From Albula goreensis (Eukaryota > Chordata > Actinopteri > Albuliformes > Albulidae), in assembly GCA_022829145.1 (NCBI GenBank), contig CM040748.1:29402501-29466500 (forward strand): a stretch of DNA of 64,000 nucleotides, given 5' to 3'. Positions 46,915 through 58,169 of the stretch are shown piece after piece. The first letter of the stretch is position 1, and each line of letters begins with the position of its first letter. The translations under genes were made by a program, and so were the position numbers. The notes under the pieces are model-generated. The model was not told where the DNA came from, searched no databases, and was given only the letters and a program-made list of their open reading frames with translations.

Positions 46915-47009
46915 CATAAAAATAGGATCTTGGGAACTTTCAGAAGTTCTGCCAGGAGGATTTCCGGTTTGCTTCGCAGACAGTCAGCCAAATGTTCCCC
47001 TTTTAACAG
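46915..47009 (+). other. Exon-like segment with splice signals
   Basis: Acceptor: TTTTTCTTCCTCCATTCTAG ending at 46914. Donor: AACAG|GTCAGT at 47009/47010. All of it is open in the frame that continues the 46011 segment (IKIGSWELSEVLPGGFPVCF and 11 more residues), and also in a second + frame and one minus frame. Several open frames at once is uninformative about which strand codes, if any. Confidence 0.2.
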
Positions 47010-47479
47010 GTCAGTCACCCCCAGTGTTTCAGCGATATCCATTTCCCCTCCTCTGTCAGCTCTGGCCCCACCTTCAGGGCATTGTGACCTCACAGGGGCA
47101 TCACATGCTCTGCCAACCCAATGCTGTAGGCCTATGCCATGATTGCCTTATGCTTATTAATGACATAAGCCAATTACTCTGTGGCAGACTGAATTTATTA
47201 TAAATTGATTTAAAGCACATATGTAAATAAACTGAAATGCACAGGTGTATGAGAGAATCCCTAAGCATACTTGATTGTGTGAGCCATTATTATATTTATG
47301 ACAACAATGAAAATGATGGTGGTTATAATTATTATTGCCTTTTTATTATTCGTGCTGTTGAAATTGTGATTCAATCCTTAGCAGCACTATTGAAAAACAG
47401 AACTTAATTGTAATAAGTAGATTTGGCCTAATATTTTGTGCTGTTGCTAACTGGTAACATTGATTTTTTTTTCTGAATC
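47010..47479. other. No gene; mixed then AT-rich
   Basis: GC-richer to 47140, then AT-rich. Nothing recognised. Confidence 0.35.
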
Positions 47480-47930
47480 AGTAGTCTCTGCTTTCAGTAC
47501 CATCACTGGGTCCCCCCACACCTCCGCTCCCTCACAGTGGAGTAATCACAGCCCATAACTGCCAGGCCTGGGAGAGGAACACATTTAAGCCCCCCCAGAA
47601 CAACCCCCTGGGGCCTTTTTCCCCTCCATTACTCTGATTAAAAGACTAGAAACGCATTTATTATTATTCATTAGCAATAATGAAAACAACTTTCCCCTTT
47701 TTTTTTCTTTTTCATGCCCCTTCATATCCTCGTCTGGAGGTCAAAACGGCTCACAATAACTCAGATGGAAGATTCCAGAATTCGTTTAGTGCCTGCTAAT
47801 TAAATTTGTCCCTCTTCCTTCTTCTGTCTATTGTTTTTTAAGTGCCTTCTTGTTTTAGCGACATTCTCCTATTATCATCCTGCGAAATAACATCCAACGC
47901 CTGCTTGCCCCCCCCCCCACCCCCTACCAT
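47480..47930. promoter_or_regulatory. Candidate conserved non-coding block (strong by texture)
   Basis: Contains GTGGAGTAATCACAGCCC, CATTACTCTGATTAAAAGAC, TTATTCATTAGCAATAATG and GTGCCTGCTAATTAAATTTG, a dense run of homeodomain-like cores. Ends in a C run at 47908-47919. Confidence 0.45.
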
Positions 47931-48899
47931 GTTTCTTTGTACAGCTGGATGTGTTTAAAATTACCATAATGTAACATGGGTTCTTAAAGGGGCTGCAGAT
48001 CTTTCATTTTGGCTCTTCTGCCGCCTCTCCTTTTGCTTTGTTTAATATGCGGCCGCGTACGGGTCTGGCTCTAATCAGAGCCACATAGACAGAGCCAAAG
48101 CGTCAAAGCTGACAGCCAGGAGGGTTGGGGGAGGTTGGTGGGGGAGGGGGTTGGACTGGGTGCTGTCTGGGTGGTTCTAACAGAGTTCCCCCCCTCCTCA
48201 GACTCCGCTATCTCCAGAGTTCCCGTGGAGTCCCGCGCGAGGTGTAAGTGCCCGGAGTGTGCTCCAACTGAGGGTAAAAGTCTAGTGTTTACAGAGAGCC
48301 AATTTCCCCTGGATTTTGGGGAGGGTGGGCTTAAGTAGGGCACCGTTCTAAGTTAATGACAGCTTCGTACGGTGTGGTTCTCTGGTTCACCCCCAAGGGG
48401 GCCTGCCTCTGTCAGGCTGTGGTAAGATGTTGAAAAAAAATGTGAGGTGAGAGGTATAGCGTGCAATGGGAGTATTTCCTCTGAACTTCCTTTTAACAGC
48501 AGGAATGTGATTTAGTGACATCTTAACCAGAAAAAAAACACAGCTGCTTGAGCTGCCCTGTGAGTCCTGAGTCAGGTTTGGAGTGGAATCAGAATCCCAG
48601 CCGACAGCGTCCATTTACTTTACTGTATCTAGCGGCGTCTAGATTTGGGGTCGATTCATTTTTTCTTCTGTTGGTCCAGAAAAGTAGACTTCATCATTTT
48701 CAAACTGTTCCTAATTGTACTGAATTTAAATGGAATTGATCCTACACCTTTTACTCAACCATGGCTGGTTTTACAAAAAAGATGTGGGGTTCATCTTCTA
48801 TTTTAATCTTCTATGGGTAGGGTATATCATTAGAATGTCACAGTAATGTAATACTTTTGGTAAATTGCCCTGCCCAAGGAAAGTAGTTTGTGGGACCAT
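47931..48899. other. No gene; G-rich patch and mixed sequence
   Basis: A G-dense patch at 48122-48160 fits a G-quadruplex pattern. CpG words occur at 48048-48062 and 48231-48241. The rest is plain. Confidence 0.4.
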
Positions 48900-49160
48900 T
48901 TCAGCACAAACTAATGGCTAAATTCAATCAAACACACTTAGTCTTTTTAACGGCCTATTCAACTCTAAACAGCCTACTCAAAACAGGCTCTCAAGGATGT
49001 ATGCTATGCTGTTTTAGAATGAAAATAACACATTCCAAAGGACATGTTTGCTCGTCTTTAACAAAATATGACGTGGTCAAAGAAAGTTATAGTATAATGC
49101 AAAGTCTCTTATAATTGAGTTGCATAAGTCCTTAAAGAAACTTAACTAATTTGAGTGAAT
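48900..49160 (+). repeat. Dispersed repeat family A, longest copy
   Basis: In order: GGGACCATTTCAGC, GGCTAAATTCAATCAAACAC, TATGCTGTTTTAGAATG, ACATTCCAAAGGACATG, AATATGACGTGGTCAAAG, AAAGTCTCTTATAATTGAG, TTGCATAAGTCCTTAAAG. Used as the reference for the other five segments. No open frame, no tRNA-like head seen. Confidence 0.65.
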
Positions 49161-49248
49161 CCAATCCAAAGGCAATGTACAGATGCCACAGACTAACCAG
49201 ACAGTCAGCTCTTGCTTTCTTTCTGTCCTTTCTCCCACCCAATGACAG

Positions 49249-49484
49249 AGGGTTTTGGTTTGTAGCAGAAGTTTCTGGTGCTACATTGCAGTGCAGAACA
49301 TCTATTGCCACATTATTGTCTTTGGTCGTGCCTCGAAGAAACATTATAATGAAAATTTCAGCTCCAACAACGGGGAGAACTGTCGAAATTCGACCGTTTC
49401 AGAGCTGAGTGTCACAGCCCAACCCCGCAAAACGGTCTGGCTAACCCTTAACACTGAGTATCTGGTGGGTCTTCAGAATCTGCA
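49249..49484 (+). other. Exon-like segment, two possible starts
   Basis: Pyrimidine-rich tract ends in AATGACAG at 49248; a second acceptor TTGCAG lies at 49291. Donor CTGCA|GTAAGTG at 49484/49485 is strong. From the second acceptor one frame is open for all 193 bases (QNIYCHIIVFGRASKKHYNE, then an Asn/Ser-rich part, ending KTVWLTLNTEYLVGLQNL) and its phase follows the 46915 segment. NFS and NST give glycosylation-type sites. No family recognised. Confidence 0.25.
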
Positions 49485-49719
49485 GTAAGTGTTCTTTTAC
49501 AAGGCTAATTTAGTAATGATTGGCACTGAACGTCCAACTGGACACGTTCCCTGGGTGTTTCTTTTCTCAAGTATCAACCCCTGGGACCATTTTTTACAAT
49601 CCCTTCCCAGTTCAAATGTGAAAGCCTAACTCATTTCACAAAAGAGCGAGGACACCAAAGTGATACCACAGTTTCTGTTTTTATTGTTTTTTTCTTTCTC
49701 CTCTTTCTTCCTCTGCCAG
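49485..49719. other. Possible short intron with strong pyrimidine tract
   Basis: Between the donor at 49485 and a 45-base pyrimidine tract ending CTCTGCCAG at 49719. If spliced in phase, the next codons reach a stop within four residues, which would make 49720 onward a terminal exon. Confidence 0.2.
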
Positions 49720-50190
49720 TTTATGGGGTTAAGGCATTTTGAGAGTTTTGGAGCTCCAGCTACAAAGCAGAAAAAAAAGACGTCTGTTTTTTTGGGAATG
49801 GCCATGAGTTGCCTGACTGCAATTGACTGTCAGTTGAAATACTGCAGGGGCCTGGCCCCCGTGAACTCCAGTGGCAGATCGCCTTATCTATGGCTGTCAA
49901 CTTTGAACTTTCTCCAAATGCGCTCTTGGAGATCTATGCCTCAATTATCCCTCAGCAGACCCGGCCAGGACTAGACCGCAGGAGAACACACTGATATACA
50001 CTTGAGATTTCCATGCTTAGATGGGAGACAAGACCCCATCGGGCTCAATAGTCAACAGTCCAAACTTGGTGTAAAGCGTTGTTTCAAACACCAGATTTGT
50101 ATAATATCTGTGAGAGGGCAAGGTTAATTTCATAGCAGACTGGAGCACAGCCACTGAAACCGCCTAACTGTTGCTGTCTACTTGTGCGAA
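49720..50190. promoter_or_regulatory. Candidate conserved block or 3' exon
   Basis: Run-poor sequence with TGCAATTGACTGTCAG and GCCTCAATTATCCCTC. It could equally be the untranslated end of a transcript. I see no canonical AATAAA soon after, which weakens that reading. Confidence 0.25.
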
Positions 50191-50859
50191 ACCGACGTCA
50201 CATAGTTTTGAAACAAACACGGCAGCAATTACTGAAAGTAATGAACTCTATTACTACTGCTGCACCATGAGTTTGGATCATCAAAACAGAGCAACTTGAG
50301 GCTGTGGGCGGAGACATGTCAAATGCGCTCCCAGCAATGGATTTCGGATGTAAGCCAACAAACAATAGGGCTGATTCATAAAAAAAGTCACCATCAGTGT
50401 TTCCGTGGCAATGAAGGCAGGGCTCTGTCATATTAGGGTGTTTTCCGATATATAAACAGTGGTTGCCAGGGATTTTTTTAACCATTAGGCCTACCTGTAT
50501 TACCACTGGCTCCTCCGCCCTTTTACATTTGAATGCAACGAGGGCAATATCTAACACATGAACATAACAATAACAATATGCTGACAATTTGCCTGTGTGG
50601 TCTACGGCAAAGTGGTCTTTTTCATAAATCCAAAGAAAGCATATATTTTGTTTCAGCCAGACTGAAATGTTGTCAACAGATTGCAATGCCCTTTCGAAGT
50701 TCACATTTTTTCATGAATACCTGGGCAGAGAGGAGTTTTTTTTCCTGGCAAGCCATTGTAACAGCATAAATACTATAAAACGGAATTTATAGTACCTACT
50801 GTGTTCAAAAAAAGGCTTTGCTTTTTCCAAACATTTTAAATAATTCACAACCTTGAGCT
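50191..50859. other. Unrecognised 168-codon open frame on the minus strand
   Basis: The minus strand is open from 50704 to 50198 (MNFERALQSVDNISVWLKQN and on). It is Cys- and His-rich in its second half but I find no spaced metal-binding pattern, signal peptide or domain. A shadow frame runs on the + strand. Not called as a gene. Confidence 0.2.
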
Positions 50860-51780
50860 CCCTTCCACCTCTTTTGAAATACTAAATTGTATTTCAGAGA
50901 GATCTCAGCTTTCTTTTACCGCCCTCCTTGATTTGGTCACAGCTTGGCACAGTCCTTAACTTTGGCCCTTGACATTGGTAATCACAGCCTGTTGTAATTT
51001 CACAAAAAAAACAACACTGAAGATCTCACTGGTTGTTGCAGGCTACATTGTCGTATATCACAATGAATAAACTGATGACAAGTTGACAGTGTTGCAGTAA
51101 TCATTTAAGATAGACTTTTAATCGGCAAAACGCTTCATGGGTTTGGGAAGATTCATGCATTCTACAAGCATTTACAGCGTTTATAAATCATCCACCCAGA
51201 CTGTGTCCACTGCTATGTAACAGAGGAGCATTTGATTAAATCACTCTGTCCAATTAAGGATAAAGACCAAATTGCGGTCAATGTGGTCTGAACAGTGAAA
51301 GACAATTGAGATCAGTTGGCAAAGCCAGGATATTTTTTTAAAATGTACTGACAGTGACCAGAATCAGGGATGTAATTTCTGCTGATTAATCTGGAAAGAC
51401 TACTTTTCAGACCTACTGATGTCTGTTGGGGCCTATAGTATCAGCTTCTGTTGAACATTTCGGTCCTGCTACCAGCTGTCAAACTGTTCTGAAGCTGTCA
51501 ATCTATATGCTAATGGAATGTTCAAGCCCTTTATCTCTGGCTGAGACGTTAAGGGTTTGAAAATGAGTCTTTAGCGAATGCTCATGGCCAAAGTACCCGA
51601 TAAGATTCCACAAAGACAAACGACCCAAATACAGTCAATGAAAATTGACGAGTAAGAGCGGGATGCCATTGAATTTTCTCAGGTGTTTTTCAGCCGCACT
51701 GCCACTGCAGAAGAGGGTAGCGCTGTAAGGAGATCTCATCAATAGAACGACCTGTTAACAAGCTCCTCATTCGGTTCTAA
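50860..51780. promoter_or_regulatory. Long candidate conserved non-coding region (strong by texture)
   Basis: Nearly 900 bases of run-poor sequence: TTGGTAATCACAGCCTG, TTTTAATCGGCAAAACGC, GAGCATTTGATTAAATCAC, GACAATTGAGATCAG, TCTATATGCTAATGG. No open frame of note. May be two or three adjoining elements (50880-51010, 51110-51330, 51450-51780). Confidence 0.45.
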
Positions 51781-52089
51781 TATCAAGACTTCCTTTTTGT
51801 AACATCGTTTATTTACTTTAATCACAATCCAAGCGTTCTGCCAGAAAACAATATTATAGTACCACAGACTAAAGTAAATATGGTTTCTTTGTTTCAATAA
51901 GTTATGTAGAATTTCCTAGACCGAGTTTTCAGTTTGTCCTACAGTAAGTCAATTAGAGCAACAGGAAATTGCTGTTTAAAAACTTGGAGACGAAAGGAGG
52001 GAAACTTGTGTGATTTTAATCCATTATAAAATAATATGAGCTGTAAAATGCAGTCGAGAAAAACCTTGTTCTTTCAAATTTAAAGGCAC
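51781..52089. other. No gene; AT-rich linker
   Basis: AT-rich, nothing recognised. Confidence 0.4.
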
Positions 52090-52410
52090 TTTATTGAGTA
52101 TTTTAAGGTTCGTAAGATGTTTTTAATGGAGAAAGTTTCCTGGGTTTCGCAAAATTAGCATCATGTCTTTCCAGAGGCTTTGGCGAGTGCGTCGCGATTG
52201 GAAACTGCCAATGAAAATAAAAGATTTCGTCCAGTCTTCCTGCGGGTGATCCACACCTCTCTTGGAGCCGAAGCGTGCGTCCTTGTGGCTTTCGGCTGCA
52301 GTGATTGCAGGAGACACATAAAACGCTGGACGCGGGTCTTGAAGGATTATTCTGTCGAAGAACTCCATACCCTTTCATTTTCAGGTGAAAAGGAAGAGGG
52401 CGTTTAACTG
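52090..52410. promoter_or_regulatory. Candidate conserved non-coding block
   Basis: Complex sequence with AAAATTAGCATCATGTC, GCGAGTGCGTCGCGATTGG and CCAATGAAAATAAAAG. Overlapping frames of 75-91 codons on both strands, none recognisable. Confidence 0.4.
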
Positions 52411-52539
52411 AGGTATTTCAAACTCGGCATGGCTTTTTATAGACTGTATTTTTTATAATCCCTGTCTGAATGTATTTTTTTATGTGTGCGTCCCCCCCCC
52501 TCCTCCACCCTCCCCCACCCCCCTTCATTCTTCTGTTTG
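52411..52539. other. No gene; C-rich patch
   Basis: T-rich then C-rich sequence (C runs at 52491-52524). Confidence 0.4.
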
Positions 52540-52790
52540 GGCAGAACTTGTAACAGTTATTGGCTGGTAGGCAAGCTAATGACTAAAAGGTTTTTTTTCC
52601 CCTTAGCCCATAAAATGAAGGGAAGGTGATCTCTCTCGCCAAGAGGACTGTGAACTCAGTTCACGAGCCACACTGAGGAGCCAGCACACAGCTTGTGTCA
52701 TTCAGACTAGATGAGACTGTCAGTTGATAAATGGGGCCACATCCAGGCTGTATTCTGCTTCTAATTACACTGGACCTGGTAGTCACAGAG
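52540..52790. promoter_or_regulatory. Candidate conserved non-coding block (strong by texture)
   Basis: Contains GTTATTGGCTGGTAGG, GCAAGCTAATGACTAAAAGG, the palindromic GAACTCAGTTCACGAGCC, GTCAGTTGATAAATGGGG and GCTTCTAATTACACTGG. No coding frame. Confidence 0.45.
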
Positions 52791-53076
52791 ATCGTATTAC
52801 ATTTATTTTTTTATTATTTATTTATTTCATTTTTTTGGTTTGTTTAAGCAGACCAATTTGGAGATCCAGAAAATATGAATGCGTCATTCAGATGGTACGT
52901 CTCGTGCTTATTTCCAAGGCTTTCTCCATTGTTTATTGTCGATCTTTGATAATTTCCATATGACTCTATAGTTCATTTCCAGGAACAACAGTGGATGCAA
53001 AAGAAGCTCTTTATTTTTCCATAAATGTGTTGTGAAAAAATATGGGAATACATGAATCGTTTTTTACTTCCCTTTT
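52791..53076. other. No gene; T-rich sequence
   Basis: T-rich runs (52798-52842) and plain sequence up to the TTAA-flanked element. Confidence 0.4.
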
Positions 53077-53080
53077 TTAA

Positions 53081-53999
53081 AGGCCCACTACAGCCGAACT
53101 TACTTCCTGATTTTGCCCAAGGAATTACTCATTAAACGAAAGTGTAGTGAGGAATATTTTTTGCCAGATTGTTTTGAAAAGTAATGCTTCATTTGCTCAG
53201 TAACTTCACAAACACGATAGCTTAGTCACATCTGTAATTGTGCCAAAACATAAGTCGTGGCACGTGGGAAATCGTTTTATGAGGAAGTCCGAGAACTGAC
53301 ATATCGCTGACATATCACTTTTCGCACTTGGATCATTGTGCAACAGGGTTTTCTCACTAGAGAAAGTGACATTTAACTTAAAAATGCCAGGGTGAGTCAA
53401 GCAGGCCTTTTAATCTTTGATAGTGCCTCCAAAAACCACACCTGTGCCATTTTATAATATACACTCCACAGAGTTTCATGGCAGAGAGCAATTTCTGATT
53501 GGAGGAGGGATATACACAGTACTGATTGATGACAGACAGTGGCCAATAGGCTTCTGGAATGTTGTTGGGAGAAACTAATGCATTGATGAGCCAATAAAAA
53601 CTGGTCTACTTAGGGCCCACTACAGTTGCACTTAGTTCACAGACTTACAGATAGCTTACAGATACTTCTTGAGGAAACACTCACAACACAGAACCAGAGA
53701 GTGGTGACATAGAAGTTCTTGGAACTAGTTTTAGAAATAAAGCCATTTCATGTGCACACTGACAGTTGCAGACAGTGAACAGGATAGCCACTTTACATCT
53801 GTATTATATACATGTCACAGCATGTCAGAAATCATTTAAAGAGGAGGTCAGGAAATTGACTTTTATGGCCAAAATACCACTACTTTAACTAAAATACCAA
53901 TTTTTGTAATCACAAAATTCGTATGCATTCCTTGTGCGGCTTTATTTTCAAACTATGTGATATATAGCTGAATAACACTAAGATGAGTCTACTGGGCCT
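53081..53999. mobile_element. TTAA-flanked inverted-repeat element, tandem pair
   Basis: Left end AGGCCCACTACAG (53081) and right end GTCTACTGGGCCT (to 53999) are near-complementary, and TTAA flanks both (53077-53080, 54000-54003). Near 53604-53626 the sequence GGTCTACTTAGGGCCCACTACAG holds a right end followed directly by a second left end, so two non-autonomous elements sit head to tail. TTAA targets are known for piggyBac and Kolobok elements; no transposase frame is seen. Confidence 0.6.
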
Positions 54000-54003
54000 T
54001 TAA

Positions 54004-54839
54004 ACCCACCATACACAAAAATATAGTGTTTAATGAGCCAAAATATTCTACAGTTTATAGGAGTATACATTTTTAGAGAGGTCCTGTAAATACAGGAAAC
54101 TGTAATGAGGGGGATGCTCAAACGAATGAGGAATGCCAAACCGTGCAGTTTTGAGGGCAGTTTTATGCATATTGATTGCAGTGTGGTTGCGGTTCGTCTC
54201 TGTAGTAGCAGGGAATGGAAGATGTCCAACCTGGCAGTCAGCAGTTGCGTGATAGGGGCAAAAAACCATATAAAACACAGATCCATTCTTTATGGATTGC
54301 TGCTATTATTTTGACAAAATTGAGCTTATCCTATAAAGACATTACTAATAGGAAAACAACTGGACTAAACCCTTTATTGTACCGTATTGTTTGACAGCGG
54401 TTTTTTTTTGCTTGTGTTTTTTTTGTCTGTTGGCCTCATTGAAACTTGATTTAGGGTGGCTGTTCAGACTGTAACTCTATTCATGTATTCATTTTTATTA
54501 TAACATTTTTTATGAATGGCGGCTACAGTTGCAGTTCAAGTATGAGTAAAAAAATCTTCCAAACATTCAGTCTTTCTTTATGTAAACAATAACAAAAGCC
54601 ACTGAACTCTCAATCCTTCATCCAGTTCGAGTTGGATGAAGGCTTTAAGCTTTGACTTAAAGGGCTACAGTAAGACATTATATAAAGCCAGGGAATTCAT
54701 ACTTAAGTTTATTTATTTATGTATTTATCAATCATTTATTTACTTGATTGTTTGTTTGTTTAAATGTGTCCTATTAGGGAGGATTAAGCAGGATCTTTCA
54801 GTTAGGTGGCATATGAGTAGGCCTTCTGCCTCAACCCCA
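54004..54839. other. No gene; AT-rich
   Basis: AT-rich with T runs near 54400-54425 and an ATTT-rich stretch at 54708-54765. A 102-codon minus frame at 54286-53978 overlaps the mobile element end and is not convincing. Confidence 0.4.
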
Positions 54840-55240
54840 AATCGATGAACATGGGAAACTAACGCACTGAGTAATTGGAGGAGATACCGTATCGATTTCC
54901 TAATTAGCAACATCCATTATGGCCAGACGACGGGCCCATCCACAGGGCTGGCGGGGGGATACCAGGAGATGTTCAATCTTCAAGGAAGAGTGTTGATCTT
55001 TGGCTTTGCTCATTTTTTTCTGCTCTCGGCTACTATTGATCTCTGGGAAATGGATACAGCGGATGGTGTGTAAGCTCAATGGATTTGCATTTCAAATGGA
55101 TGTCGTTTTATTTCATTCTCCCCTCTTAGCAACTGATCGAAGTACACCTTTGCCACTGCACAGTTATTTGAAGAATGGCCAGGGTGACTGTTCACTGCTG
55201 GGTGATTGTTGTTACTAAACGACGACAGGTGAATATGGGT
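54840..55240. promoter_or_regulatory. Candidate conserved non-coding block (strong by texture)
   Basis: Contains GCACTGAGTAATTGGAGG, TTTCCTAATTAGCAACATCC, CTATTGATCTCTGGG and GGATTTGCATTTCAAATGG (octamer-like ATTTGCAT). Run-poor, no coding signal. Confidence 0.45.
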
Positions 55241-56290
55241 AAAGTGGTACGGTTGGAACTCTAAAACGAAACCATATTGAGTAATGTAAACAGTTCTGGT
55301 TCTCATATGCACCATTTTCTTGTTTTTATCAAGCACAATGGAAAAATGAGACTCTGTGCTTCTGCACATTAGGAAGGGGAAGTACTCCTTATAAACCAGC
55401 CGATGTGATGTCTAATTTCAAATTATCATTAAACCAAATGTCCTTTTTTATGTCCTTCCAGAATGTTTCCTTTGTACCTTAACTGCTTTGAAACCGTGTG
55501 TATGTGTGTGTTACTGTATATTGTTTCTATCTATAACTGATTCCTTCTGTTTAGATACAGACTCACTTTGTATTTGCCAGTGTTCTACATACACATTTCT
55601 GTATCATTTTCATTTTATGCCAGGGAGGTGGTGTATAATGGTGGTGAGAGTTTAGATTTGTTCTTGCCACTTCAGATTTGCTGGTAGGTTAGTAGCAGCA
55701 GTGATTGAGGGAGTGTTGGCAGGCTACCTATCTGTTATGTGTTTAATCATTATGACTTGGCAAATTTCTCACCGGCTACAAGCGATAGATAGTGATTGTC
55801 CGATGTTAGCCAATAAGCTGTTGGATGACTTTCAACATTGCAAAACAATGATTCTGCTCATTGACAAACACTTAAAAAGTCCTCACTGGAAATATGTCTG
55901 TAACCCTTGATGCTTTGCTTCAGCCTGCTTGATATCCTACTTTGCCTGAAGGTATGCCTGACTGTTTCTTGGTAGACACAACTAAATAATCTAAAAGGTA
56001 AAAGCATAAATGTTCAACAACATGTTTTCATTTTGTTTGTATAGGGTATTATGCTTAGATTGATGGGAAAAAAGAAATGAATAATTTTTAACTTAGTTTG
56101 TTGACATTAAGTTTGTTTAGTGAATTAATATGTAAGATGTTGTTGTGAATGAAGAATGAACCTCTTGGGTTGTAAAATAAGTGACATAAGTCAGACCATA
56201 CATGGACATATGTACTTTAACAGGAAAAGCAAAGAAAGACCTATCCAGGACTATTCTTTGAAGATCATGGTGCTATGATGTTGCTGCTCA
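55241..56290. other. No gene; plain sequence
   Basis: Mostly AT-rich with nothing recognised. Confidence 0.4.
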
Positions 56291-56999
56291 AAACATGCAA
56301 CTGGAAGCGTGCCAGACAGTGACGTTGTGTAGAGGATGGAAAAATGGTTCTCAGTACAGAAGTTGTACGTGCACGGCTCAGCTTAGCTCAGCTCTCAAGC
56401 CTACTGCGATGCTTTCATTACCGACGTGGGAGGATTGTAGACTGCAAAACAAGGCCCAGACACTCCAAAGAAAATACACTTTGCATTCCACCGGAGAAAA
56501 GAGGGAAGAGGGGTTTTGGTGCTGTTTGGAAGGCGGGAAGGCGTGTCCCTGTCGCGGGCATCTGGGGCGAGGCCTAGTGCAGCTGTGGGAGGCTTGGTAT
56601 GAGATAAACACTCCACTCCCACAGTGCACCCCCATGCCTGCAGCTATGTTCCCCTGATCGTTGAGACCCCCGTAGGAGGATGGTTGGACCTGGAGAACAG
56701 TATGGGTGTTTCCCTTACGCCCCCACCCCACCACCCCCTTCTCCTTGGCAGTCTGCCCTGCAGCTGAGAGGATCAGGGAACAGGGGTCCAGACTTGCCTT
56801 CCCGTCAATACCTCAGCTGAGATGAAGTTATTCTTGACATTTAGAAAGGAGCGGAGTCTTTTCTTTTTCTGTGCTGAACCGAATGGGGTGTGGATGGGGG
56901 CAAGGGGCGGGGGCGGGAGAGGGTTGGGAGAGTTTGGAGAGGGGGTGAGTAGTGGGTGGGCGCCTGTCACTTGTCGTTCTCTTTAACATTTCCGCTTAA
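56291..56999. other. No gene; GC-richer with G-rich patch
   Basis: Overlapping weak frames on both strands at 56295-56734 (up to 120 codons) without recognised features. G-rich patch at 56884-56960. Confidence 0.35.
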
Positions 57000-57490
57000 A
57001 TGAGCATGATCACAAAAAACTGGACGTGCATAGGAAATCCAAAGTTTCCTCCCTACCCTTGTAAGGATTACGGTCGACTTGGATACAAAAGACACATTCA
57101 CGTAATTCCCTGATTAGCCGGGGCATTAGCGCTGTGATTGTTGTCATAATAACGATGACGAAATTAACAGTGATGTTTTCTTCGGCCCAGGGAGGAAATG
57201 TTTGCACGCCTTTCTTCGCTTCTTGTGGCATGACCACAAGTCACATGTTGACACGGACCACAGATGGAGACCGAGGGTCTGATCCAACTGGACACCATGG
57301 ATCAGTATTCCCCATTTTAGAGGTGGTGTACGATAATTGGAGCCACATTACGTCAACGGCATAGTCGTGTCCGCCTCGCACCCATTAAGTTTCCAATGAA
57401 GTCGAAACACTACTCCCACAGCTGTGGTGCCAATTCATACACTTAGGGTCCCTCCAATGCAATTAACGAGGAGAACAAATCACCGGGCCA
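57000..57490. promoter_or_regulatory. Candidate conserved non-coding block
   Basis: Contains GCATTAGCGCTGTGATTG, ATAACGATGACGAAATTAAC and, near the end, TGCAATTAACGAGGAG. Run-poor. Frames of 75 codons on both strands, not recognisable. Confidence 0.4.
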
Positions 57491-57972
57491 GGTTCCATGG
57501 TGGGATACAAGAATGAAAGGGGTGTAAAAATGACAGATAGCAGATGTGTCTCAAGATGGACGGCTGGAAATAAGAAATAAACAGCTAAATGAACGAGTTT
57601 CAGTTATCTGAAAGAGTTAGTGGGGCTGCAAATCATTTTGGCAGATTATGACTGATCATGATGCAGGTATTAGATAAACCAGGTGCTCTGCTGATACCGA
57701 AAGTTCTCTGAAAGTGTTTTTGCACTGGGCCACACCCCATGACTAATGACAAGGAATCTATGCTGTACATTACATTGTTTCTTTATGCAAGGTTTTTTGA
57801 GGTTAGTCAGAATTAAGCAACTCACCAAGTCTTGATATAACTGTGATCACACCACTGCTTGGTTACATTCTTGATTCGGATCAATGCGCGTCTTTGCGAT
57901 GTTACATGTCAGTGTCGCAATTCTGATCGGTCAGAAGCTGGACTATGTTTCGGACATCTGAAAAACATGCTG
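57491..57972. other. No gene; mixed sequence
   Basis: Nothing recognised. Confidence 0.4.
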
Positions 57973-58165
57973 AAATTAGTTGAGGAGCTGGGCTTGTAAC
58001 TCTGTCTTTGCACATTTGATTTCCAGGTAGGGCATTGCTGTTGTGCCCTTGGGCAAAGTTCTTCATCTTAATTTGCTTTAGTAGATGTACAAGTGGACAG
58101 TGTGTGAAAATGTAAGCTGTTTCTCTGGAAGTTCCTCTGGAAAAAGGGCGTCTGGCAAATGTAAG
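57973..58165 (+). repeat. Fish tRNA-derived SINE-like element, most complete copy
   Basis: Head: AATTAGTTGAGGAGCTGGGC TTGTAAC (tRNA-like A-box region) then CATTTGATTTCCAGGTAGGG (degenerate B-box). Body: CATTGCTGTTGTGCCCTTGG. End: AAAGGGCGTCTGGCAAATG. Order and words fit a tRNA-derived SINE that I recall as common in teleosts. Expected length about 190 bases fits. Confidence 0.7.
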
Positions 58166-58169
58166 TTCC

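Noticed and set aside
50198..50704. 168-codon open frame on the minus strand
   Set aside because: Considered as a possible intronless gene because of its Cys/His content, but the spacing fits no zinc-binding pattern and nothing else supports it.
57973..58165. A functional tRNA gene, from the tRNA-like head
   Set aside because: The B-box is degenerate and the sequence continues into a SINE body, with no closed acceptor stem.
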